From: JBCDBY01 sp039182715
GTDB lineage: Bacteria; Planctomycetota; PLA2
DNA length: 23,148 nt
Direction of reading: 5' to 3'
Assembly (NCBI GenBank): GCA_039182715.1
Contig: JBCDBY010000027.1
Location: 1-23,148, forward strand
Below are positions 1 to 6,053 of this stretch, piece by piece. The translations under genes were made by a program, and so were the position numbers. Within the stretch, counting starts at the first letter, position 1; each line of letters begins with the position of its first letter. The notes under the pieces were generated by a model. That model saw only the letters and a list, made by a program, of their open reading frames with translations, made no database searches and was not told where the DNA came from.

Positions 1-131
1 CCCCCCGAAGCCCGGTTTTCCCGCGCGGGTTTGGCTTCCCCCCCCCTCTCGTGATCGGGGGATAATCCCACCCGGCTCGGTCACTGTCGATATCAAGCGC
101 CGACCCCGATTCGGTCGATACGGGGACGAAG
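1..131. promoter_or_regulatory. Intergenic leader upstream of the CheB-like gene, with hairpins
   Basis: There is no gene here. GAAGCC (7-12) pairs with GGCTTC (33-38) around a CCCGCGCGGG palindrome (20-29). This could be the terminator or a repeat of a gene lying to the left. A run of nine C follows (38-46). Positions 71-92 carry a copy of an element, beginning CCCGGCTCGG, that recurs at 20739-20760. CCCCG (104-108) can pair with CGGGG (121-125) just before the first start codon, and GGGGA (122-126) is a plausible ribosome binding site 5 nt from the GTG at 132. No convincing -35/-10 pair is visible. Confidence 0.45.
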
Positions 132-1553
132 GTGCAAACTCTAGTTGTCGACGATTCCCGGACCGTGCGCCGCATCCTGCGCACGGTTCTCGAAGAGGCC
201 GGCTTCGAGGTTCTCGAAGCGGAAAATGGTCGTGAGGCGCTGCTGCAGCTCGACCAGGCGCCGGGCGTCGGGCTCGTCGTCACCGACTGGGAGATGCCGG
301 AGATGGACGGCATCTCGCTGCTCCGCAACCTGCGCGACCATCCCGACTACCGCACGCTGCCGGTCGTCATGGTCACGCAGGAGACCCGCGCGGCACGCAT
401 TCGCGAAGCGCTGCAGGCGGGCGCGACCGAGTACATCATGAAGCCGTTCACGCGCGAGACGCTGCTCGAGAAGCTCGCCACGCTCGGCTGCACCGCGCAC
501 CCGCGCGCGAGTTCGCGCGTGCTGGTCGTCGACGACTCGGTCATCGTGCGGCGCGTCCTGCAGGAGCGCATCGACGAGGATGCGCGCCTCGAGCTCACCG
601 GCCTCGCAACGGACGGCGCGCAGGCGCTGGAGCTGATCGCGGCGGATCGCCCCGACATCGTGGTGCTCGACGTCGAGATGCCCGGCATGAACGGGCTCGA
701 CACGCTGCGCGAGCTGCGCACGCGCGCGCCGGACCTGCCGGTCGTCATGTTCTCCGTGCTCACCGAGCGCGGCGCGCAGGCGACGCTGGAGGCGCTTTCG
801 CTCGGCGCGGTCGACTACATCACGAAGCCGAGCGGCACCGGCGATCCCGACGAGGTGCGCCGCCGGATCGACGAGGAACTGCTCGGCAAGCTGCGCGCGA
901 TCCTCGACGAGCGCGACCGCCGCCCCGCGCCGCCGATCGCGTCGCGCGCCCCGCTCATGGCGCCCGATCCGCGTCTCGTGGTGGTCGGCGCGAGCACGGG
1001 CGGGCCCGAAGTGCTGCGCACGATGCTGGCGCCGCTCCCCGACATCTTCCCCGCCCCCATCGTGGTGGCGCAGCACATGCCCCCGGTCTTCACGCTGCAC
1101 TTCGCCAAGCGCCTGGCGCGCCAGGTCGGCCTCGAGGTGCACGAGGGCGCCGACGGCATGGCGCTCGAAGCGGGCCAGGTGATCATCGCGCCGGGCGGCA
1201 AGGACACGACCGTCGTCGCCCGGGACGGCGGGTTCGTGCTGAAGGTCGAGCCCGGCCAGGGCAAGGGGCCCAAGCCGTCCGCCGACCACCTCTTCCGCTC
1301 GGCGGCGGAGGCGGCCGGCGAAACCACGCTCGGCATCGTGCTGACCGGCATGGGCCGTGACGGCATGCTGGGCGCGGCGGCCATCGCGGCGGCGCGCGGC
1401 CGCGTGCTGGTGCAGGACCGCCAGTCGAGCGTCGTGAGCAGCATGCCGCGCGCGGTCATCGAGTCGGGCGTGGCGGAGCGCGAACTCGCGCCGGTCCAGC
1501 TCGCCGACGCGCTCCTCGAAATCACCGCACGCACCACGGAGACGCAGACGTGA
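132..1553 (+). CDS. cheB: Double-receiver CheB-type protein-glutamate methylesterase (REC-REC-CheB)
   Basis: 473 aa from a GTG start. Two receiver domains come first. REC1 is about residues 1-118 (acidic D7/D8, phospho-acceptor D52 in VTDWEMPEMDG, K104). REC2 is about 129-250 (D134/D135, D180 in LDVEMPGMNG, K232). A CheB methylesterase domain follows at about 280-470, with the full catalytic set: S288 in VVGASTGG, H315 in AQHMPP and D410 in LTGMGRDG. CheB enzymes demethylate or deamidate glutamyl residues of chemoreceptors in the cytoplasm. Ordinary CheB has one receiver and about 350 aa, so the extra N-terminal receiver is unusual. No cheA, cheW, cheR or receptor gene is visible here. The stop overlaps the next start (GTGA at 1550-1553), so translation is probably coupled. 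The enzyme class is secure; the substrate is not known and may not be a classical receptor. Confidence 0.93.
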   Translation: MQTLVVDDSRTVRRILRTVLEEAGFEVLEAENGREALLQLDQAPGVGLVVTDWEMPEMDGISLLRNLRDHPDYRTLPVVMVTQETRAARIREALQAGATEYIMKPFTRETLLEKLATLGCTAHPRASSRVLVVDDSVIVRRVLQERIDEDARLELTGLATDGAQALELIAADRPDIVVLDVEMPGMNGLDTLRELRTRAPDLPVVMFSVLTERGAQATLEALSLGAVDYITKPSGTGDPDEVRRRIDEELLGKLRAILDERDRRPAPPIASRAPLMAPDPRLVVVGASTGGPEVLRTMLAPLPDIFPAPIVVAQHMPPVFTLHFAKRLARQVGLEVHEGADGMALEAGQVIIAPGGKDTTVVARDGGFVLKVEPGQGKGPKPSADHLFRSAAEAAGETTLGIVLTGMGRDGMLGAAAIAAARGRVLVQDRQSSVVSSMPRAVIESGVAERELAPVQLADALLEITARTTETQT

Positions 1554-2398
1554 GCGATCCCGAACCGCTGATCGAAGTCATGGGCCCGCCGGTCGAGCCG
1601 GCCGCGGCCGAGGTACGCGAAGGCGTCGTCTGGCGACTGCGCGTCCGTCCCGTGACGGGCGAGGAGCGCGAGATCGTGCTCGGCGAACAGACCGTCTCCA
1701 TCGGCCGCGCCGACGCGAACGAGGTTCATCTCGACGACGCGCAGTTGTCGCGCTTCCACGCGCGCCTCGCGATCGAGGATGGAGCCTGGGTGCTCACCGA
1801 CCTCTCGTCGAAAAACGGCACGTCGGTGAACGGCCGCGCGGTCGACCGCCACGTGCTGCAGCACGGCGACCTGATCCAGATCGGGGAGTCGGTGCTCGTC
1901 TTCGAACGCGAGGCGAGCGTCGAGGTGCCGTCGGAAATCCTCGCGCCGCCCCCTGCCCCCACCGTGGGCGACGAGCATCTCGACATGATGCTCTCGTTCG
2001 CCGAGATGCTGAGCTGCGCCGAGGAGGAACTGGGCGTGCTTGACGACGTCGTTTCGCGCGCCCGCGACGTGGTGCGAAGCGATCGCGCCGTGCTCTACCT
2101 CGTCGAAGAGGGTCAGAGCAAGCCGCTCATGCAGTACATGAGCGAGGACACGGTGACCGGCGAGGAGTCGCTGACCGGCGAGCCGATGATCGAGCTCGCC
2201 ATGCAGGTCGAGGAGCCCTCCATCGAGACCGTTCCCGGTCCGCTCCCGCGCCACCTGCTGGTCGTGCCGCTGCACTCGCGCTACCGGAAGCTGGGCGTGC
2301 TCGTCATCGAGCGACGTTCGGCCTTCCTCGAGGCGGAGCTGCGCCTCGCGTCGATCGCCGGCGCGCACATCACCAGTTTCCTGCGGGGCGTCATCTGA
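1550..2398 (+). CDS. FHA-GAF domain signalling protein
   Basis: 282 aa, GTG start overlapping the upstream stop. An FHA domain at about residues 25-120 shows the phosphothreonine-binding signature: G52-R53 in SIGRADANEV, S67xxH70 in LSRFHARL and N89-G90 in SSKNGTSVNG. A Pro-rich linker (about 127-138) leads to a GAF-like domain at about 145-280, seen in AEMLSCAEEELGVL, VVRSDRAVLYLVEEG, LLVVPL and KLGVLVIERR. FHA domains read threonine phosphorylation, so this protein could receive output from Ser/Thr kinases such as the one encoded at 6054-9209 (inference). The GAF domain may bind a small ligand or mediate dimerisation. No catalytic output domain is present, so it is probably an adaptor. Its stop overlaps the next start (TGATG). 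Confidence 0.9.
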   Translation: MSDPEPLIEVMGPPVEPAAAEVREGVVWRLRVRPVTGEEREIVLGEQTVSIGRADANEVHLDDAQLSRFHARLAIEDGAWVLTDLSSKNGTSVNGRAVDRHVLQHGDLIQIGESVLVFEREASVEVPSEILAPPPAPTVGDEHLDMMLSFAEMLSCAEEELGVLDDVVSRARDVVRSDRAVLYLVEEGQSKPLMQYMSEDTVTGEESLTGEPMIELAMQVEEPSIETVPGPLPRHLLVVPLHSRYRKLGVLVIERRSAFLEAELRLASIAGAHITSFLRGVI

Positions 2399-3108
2399 TG
2401 CGCATCCTCGTCGTGGACGACTCCAAGGTCGCGCGCGCCGTCATCCGCAAGGTGCTCGGCGAGATCGGCTACACCTACGTGCAGGAGGCCTCCGACGGCG
2501 TCGAGGCGTTCACGAAGCTGCACGAGCAGCGCTTCGATCTCGTCATGACCGACTGGACCATGCCGCGCATGGACGGGCTCGCGCTGGTGCGCAAGGTGCG
2601 CGAAGCGCCGGAGCTCGACGTGCCGGTGCTGATGGTCTCCGGCGAGACCTACGTGACGCGGTTCGTCGAGGTGATCCGCGCGGGCGCCGCGGGCTACATC
2701 CGCAAGCCGTTCACGGACGAGGAGCTCGAGTCGAAGATCAATGAGGTCCTGAAGAAGCGCGCCATGCGCGCCGCGACGCGCGAACCGGATTCGCTGCGCG
2801 GCAACCTCGACGAGGTCGGCTTCCCGGAGCTGGTGCAGTTCCTGAGCTCGTGTTCACTCTCCGGCCGGCTCGTGCTCGATCACGAGCATCAGCGCGGCAC
2901 GCTCGACGTGCGCGGCGGCGACGTGGTGGCGGGCTACTGCGGCGAGCAGGCGGGCGACGACGCCGTCTACGCCATGGCGGAGTGGGAAGACGGCCGCTTC
3001 CGCTTCGAGCCGGACGACGACGAGGTCGTCACGAACACGACCATGCCGACGCTCCCGCTGCTCGTGGAGGCGATGAAGCGCCGCGACGAGCGGGCGCGCG
3101 CGAGCTGA
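2398..3108 (+). CDS. Response regulator with C-terminal DUF4388 (PATAN-type) domain
   Basis: 236 aa, ATG at 2398 overlapping the preceding TGA. The receiver domain is about residues 1-122, with D7/D8, phospho-acceptor D52 in MTDWTMPRMDG, S81 and K103 in RKPF. From about 136 to 230 the pattern NLDEVGFPELVQFLSSCSLS, SGRLVLD, GTLDVRGGDVVAGY and a final EDGRFRFEP matches DUF4388/PATAN domains. These are common as REC outputs in Planctomycetota, Myxococcota and Deinococcota and are thought to act through protein contacts rather than DNA binding. It is the last member of the coupled signalling set that begins at 132. The partner histidine kinase is not in the window. Confidence 0.9.
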   Translation: MRILVVDDSKVARAVIRKVLGEIGYTYVQEASDGVEAFTKLHEQRFDLVMTDWTMPRMDGLALVRKVREAPELDVPVLMVSGETYVTRFVEVIRAGAAGYIRKPFTDEELESKINEVLKKRAMRAATREPDSLRGNLDEVGFPELVQFLSSCSLSGRLVLDHEHQRGTLDVRGGDVVAGYCGEQAGDDAVYAMAEWEDGRFRFEPDDDEVVTNTTMPTLPLLVEAMKRRDERARAS

Positions 3109-3140
3109 ACCGGCGCCGCCATCATGCCGATAAGCGGGAT

Positions 3141-3557
3141 ATGAAGCGTTTCGTCCTTCTGCTGGCACTGTTGCTCGTGCCTGCTTGCGGCGATCCGGAG
3201 GCCGGCTACGAGGAGGACTGGGACGAGCCCCGCGCCATCACAGAGGACGACCTCGACCAGTGGCAGGAGGCGCGTTCCTACATGCTCGCGGGCCACCTCC
3301 TCTGGGCCGAGGGCCTGTCGGGCGACGATCTGAACGGTCTCATCGAGGGCTGCTACGACGCCGGCGCGCCGCGCGTGATGTTCGCCGGCATCGAGGAGAT
3401 CGGCGAGTCGAGCGTCTCCGCGTGGCTGGTGGTCGAGCTGCCCACGTCGAAGTCGGCGCGCGGCAACGTCATCGACGCTTTCAACAAGGTCTCCGAGCCC
3501 TACGGCCAGCCAGCCAAGGACAACGGGCAGAAATTCATCGACCTCGGGATGGATTAG
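3141..3557 (+). CDS. Small lipoprotein of unknown function
   Basis: 138 aa from ATG 3141. The reading frame is open further upstream, but this ATG gives a clean lipoprotein signal: MKR, a hydrophobic run, then lipobox LVPAC with C16 as the lipidated residue. The mature part is acidic (EEDWDEPRAITEDDLDQW) and ends near GQKFIDLGMD. I do not recognise a domain. The gene lies 32 bp after the REC-DUF4388 gene and is probably co-transcribed with it. Its 3' end overlaps the 3' end of the convergent LVIVD remnant by 23 bp. No terminator is visible between them. Confidence 0.75.
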   Translation: MKRFVLLLALLLVPACGDPEAGYEEDWDEPRAITEDDLDQWQEARSYMLAGHLLWAEGLSGDDLNGLIEGCYDAGAPRVMFAGIEEIGESSVSAWLVVELPTSKSARGNVIDAFNKVSEPYGQPAKDNGQKFIDLGMD

Positions 3558-4260
3558 GGTTCCGCTTCGGTTCCCCGTAGTGCTCCTTGACGTCCTCCGA
3601 CGTCTTGAGTTCCGGAACCTTGAACACCCGCCCGTCCGCCAACCGGTAGATCTTCTTCATCTCCGCGAAGGTGAAGGGCCGCGCTCCCAACCGGTTGAAG
3701 ACGGCGAGCTGGTTGCCCGCCTCATCCACCGCGCGATCGCGGTCGAGACCGCGGCTGAGGGAGAGCGCCCGCCCCTTCGTCCGACCGGTCGCGATCAGCA
3801 CCGGGTCCGGCTTCGGGCTCCAGCCGAAGAGCTGCGGATTGCGCTCCGGTGCCGTGAGCTGAATGACGCGCAGGCCGTTGCGGCCGTCCGCGACGTAGGC
3901 GAAGAGCGACGCATTCGTGATGCCGAGCTGCACGTCGTAGGCGTCGCGGATGCGGCCGTCCGCCGTGAAGCGCTGCACCTGCTTCATCTTCTCCGGGTTC
4001 TTGATGTCGATGATGACGAGGCCGTCGCGCCCCGCCGCCACGTACGCGTAGGTCTTGGCGACGTAGAGGCTCCGCGCATCCCGAAGCGGCACGACCGAAG
4101 CGAGCTGCGGGTCCTTCGGGAAGCTGCCGTCCGGCTCCGGCGTGATGTCCGCGGACAGGACGCCCTTGTCGCAGGCGACGAAGGCGTAGCGGAACTGGAT
4201 CTCGACGCCGCGCACGTCACGCGCGGCCTGGGCTTCCTGGCGCAGGGTTTCTTTCCACCG
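3535..4260 (-). pseudogene. LVIVD-repeat protein, 5'-truncated remnant
   Basis: The reading frame runs from at least 4260 down to a TGA at 3535. A GTG at 4215 would give 226 aa, but sensible coding appears to continue upstream of it (DARWKETLRQEAQAARDV), so the real N-terminus seems to be missing. Two LVIVD-type beta-propeller repeats are visible after the GTG: YVAAGRDGLVIIDI (about 58-71) and YVADGRNGLRVIQL (about 107-120). A further one is FAYVAC-like at the start (YAFVACDKGVL). LVIVD repeats usually occur many at a time in large extracytoplasmic proteins, and no signal peptide is present here. The frame meets a plus-strand GlcG-type fragment at about 4226-4263. It is best read as the 3' part of a larger gene broken by rearrangement or by assembly. 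A short intact protein from 4215 cannot be excluded. Confidence 0.6.
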
Positions 4261-4432
4261 GGCATCGCGAACGCGCCGATCGGCCCGCTGAACGGGCTGC
4301 AGGACGCGATCAACCCCGGCTGCCTGCCCGCGACGCTTCCGCTGCCCAACGGCATCACGATCTTTCCGGGCAGCGTGCCGCTCTACAAGTCGGGCGTGCT
4401 GGTCGGCGCGATCGGGGTGAGCGGCGACGGGG
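4226..4432 (+). pseudogene. Fragment of a GlcG/DUF336 (HbpS-type) heme-binding protein gene
   Basis: In the frame with codons starting at 4246, 4249 and so on, the plus strand reads GFFPPGIANAPIGPLNGLQ, then NGITIFPGSVPLYKSG, then VLVGAIGVSGDGV. This matches the C-terminal half of extracytoplasmic GlcG/HbpS-family proteins as I remember them, where VGAIGVSGDGVDQDD is typical. The match stops just before the expected DQDD, at about 4432, where intergenic repeat sequence takes over. There is no start codon context and no family-like sequence before about 4226. It is therefore an internal slice truncated at both ends. Family assignment is from motif memory only. Confidence 0.6.
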
Positions 4433-5215
4433 TTGCAGGGGGTTCGGATGCCGTGTGTGAAGTTTCCTCGGCAGGCGTTTCGGTAGGGGTTGGGTTTGCT
4501 TGGGTCGCGGGTTTGTAGGCCGTGGGTTCGGACTCCTCAAGCGTCAGGTTTCGCGCTGAGATCGCGGAGTGCCGCTGAGGGCGCGGAGGGGGTTCGGAGT
4601 TCCGGGGCCGAACTGCGAATGGCGGTCGAAGGCCTACTCGCGTCGGCTACGTCTTGGGCCGCGGGTTGGTGGGCCGTTGGCTTGGGACTCCTCAAGCGTC
4701 AGATTTCGCGCTGAGATCGCGGAGTGCCGCTGAGGGCGCGGAGGGGGTTCGGCGTCCCGGGGTCGAACTGCGAATGGCGGTCGAGGGCATGCTCGCGTCG
4801 CGGTGGGTTTAGGTGGGCGACGGGACGCTCGTTGTCTCTGGCTGGTGGCTCTTGGCCCCTTGCTGGCTTGAGCGGGCTACTGCTTGGGTCGCGGGTTGGT
4901 GGGCCGTTGGGGTGGGACTGCTTGCGGTTCAGATTTCGCGCTGAGGGAGCGGAGGAGCGCTGAGAGCGCGGAGGGGTGTGGGAGTTCCGGAGCAGGACTG
5001 CGAATAGCGGTCGAAAGCCTACTCGCGTCGCGGTGGATTTTAGGTGGGCGACGGGACGCTCGCTGTCTCTGGCTGGTGGCTCTTGGTCCATTGCTGGCTT
5101 GAGCGGGCTACTGCTGGGGTCGCGGGTTGGTGGGCCGTTGGGGTGGGACTGCTTGCGGTTCAGGTTCTAGCGCTGAGTTCGCGGAGGAGCGCTGAGGGCA
5201 AACGAGACGGGCGCG
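4433..5215 (+). repeat. Array of ~230 bp imperfect tandem repeats containing CGCGGAG/GCTGAG words
   Basis: No gene is supported here. Two nearly full units lie at 4701-4930 and 4931-5162, with a partial unit to about 5200. A shorter unit (about 4546-4700) lacks an internal stretch of about 78 bp, and a diverged partial lies on the left (about 4435-4545). Each unit has a core starting TTTCGCGCTGAG and continuing CGCGGAG...CGCTGAGGGCGCGGAGG (cores near 4549, 4704, 4934 and 5165). Each also carries AACTGCGAATGGCGGTCGA-type, GGGCGACGGGACGCTCG and TTGGTGGGCCGTTGG segments. Third-position bias and conserved frames are absent, and the frames that stay open give low-complexity Trp/Gly/Ala-rich peptides. 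It is probably a non-coding repeat family. Confidence 0.85.
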
Positions 5216-5237
5216 CGGCTGTCCTGTTGCCCCTTGT

Positions 5238-5307
5238 TCATCCTCAGCGATCTCAGCGGCACTCCGTTTCCTCAGCGCGATACCTCCGCGCTCTCACTGC
5301 CCTCCGG
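5238..5307 (-). repeat. Inverted copy of the CGCGGAG/GCTGAG repeat core
   Basis: The stretch CCTCAGCGATCTCAGCGGCA, followed by CTCCGTTTCCTCAGCGCGAT and CCTCCGCGCTCTCACTGCC, is the reverse-complement type of the core found four times in the direct array to the left. With the core at about 5165 it forms a widely spaced inverted pair. Confidence 0.7.
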
Positions 5308-5339
5308 CTCCAACCGTCATCGGCGTGTCCGGAAGTTCG

Positions 5340-5397
5340 GGTGCGGCGGGCACCGGAGGGGCTTGCTGCCCCTAGCTCCTGGCCCCTAGCCCCTGGC
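5340..5397. repeat. Low-complexity CCCCTAG/CCTGGCC repeat with small hairpins
   Basis: Tandem variants of TAGCTCCTGGCCCC and TAGCCCCTGGCC abut the stop codon of the minus-strand lipoprotein gene at 5398. GGTGC/GCACC (5340-5344 with 5350-5354) and AGGGGC-TTGCT-GCCCCT (about 5358-5374) can form short hairpins. The hairpins lie directly 3' of the minus-strand operon and could help end its transcription, but no T-tract is present. A related word order (GGAGCCAGGAGCCACGAGG) appears at about 18380. Confidence 0.5.
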
Positions 5398-6033
5398 CTA
5401 CTGGGTGTACTTGTAGGTACCGCGCCAGGTGCGCTGGAGCTCGGAGCGCGACGGTGGTTTCTCGGAGATGCGTTCGGCGAGCGTCACGGACGCGGTTCGC
5501 TCGAGGGGGATGATCTCGTGCGTGAGCATCCGGTTGCGGCGGTCGTAGACGACTTCGAGCTGGTGTTTTCGTCGTTGCGCGAGGCGGTTGAGTTCGCGCA
5601 CGGTGCCGACCAGTTCACCCGCGGCCCAGACGGTGAGTCCGATCGCGGCGGCGGCCGTGCCGGCCGAGCCCGCGCTCGCCCACTCGCCGGCGGCGAGCGA
5701 ACTGGTCGCACGCGCGAACGCGCCGGAGGCGATCGTCGCGCCGAAGCCCGCGCCGAGGTTGGTGAGACTCTCACCGCGCGCGGCGGTGTTCTTGGGCGCG
5801 CCGAGCTTGATGACGTAGAGCGCGATGTAGCGGCCTTCCTCGAGTCCGCGTACGTCGTCCGCCTTGCCCATCTCGCGCTCGATTTCGGCGCGCTGCGCGC
5901 CACGGCGAAGCACGGTCAGGTCGGGGTCGCCCTGCATCGCAAGGAACGACGTGCAGCCGGTCAGCAACGAGCCTCCCAGCGCAAGCGCGACAACAACAAC
6001 CAAACGCCCCACGGGCCCTGATTGTATTCGCAA
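5398..6033 (-). CDS. Lipoprotein, BamE/SmpA-like N-terminal pattern, unknown function
   Basis: 211 aa from a TTG at 6033; a GTG at 6012 would give a shorter, more typical signal (MGRLVVVVALALGGSLLTGC). The lipobox LLTGC has C27 in the longer numbering. After it, LRRGAQRAEIEREMGKADD and a following GRYIALYVI resemble the start of BamE/SmpA-type small lipoproteins (G-x-x-R-x-E-V/I-x-x-x-x-G-x-P), but the match is loose. A Gly/Ala-rich hydrophobic stretch at about 92-145 could be membrane associated. The C-terminal part is basic and rich in Arg. It is the last gene of the phosphatase-kinase operon, 20 bp after the kinase stop, and could be its envelope partner (inference). No specific function is claimed. 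Confidence 0.75.
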   Translation of the reverse strand: MRIQSGPVGRLVVVVALALGGSLLTGCTSFLAMQGDPDLTVLRRGAQRAEIEREMGKADDVRGLEEGRYIALYVIKLGAPKNTAARGESLTNLGAGFGATIASGAFARATSSLAAGEWASAGSAGTAAAAIGLTVWAAGELVGTVRELNRLAQRRKHQLEVVYDRRNRMLTHEIIPLERTASVTLAERISEKPPSRSELQRTWRGTYKYTQ

Positions 6034-6053
6034 TTGCGTGCGGAATCGCTGTC

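Noticed and set aside
141..1289. Long minus-strand open frame opposite the CheB-like gene, and many similar ones (for example 6186-8039 plus opposite the kinase, 13857-15152 plus opposite the phosphatase).
   Set aside because: They mirror strongly supported genes in GC-rich DNA, give Arg/Ala-rich peptides without family motifs, and lack sensible starts.
4433..5215. CRISPR array.
   Set aside because: Units are about 230 bp, imperfect and directly adjoining, without short unique spacers or cas genes.
4490..5400. Protein-coding genes inside the repeat array on either strand.
   Set aside because: Peptides are Trp/Gly/Ala-rich or Pro/Arg-rich low complexity, repeat only because the DNA repeats, and no start has a ribosome binding site.
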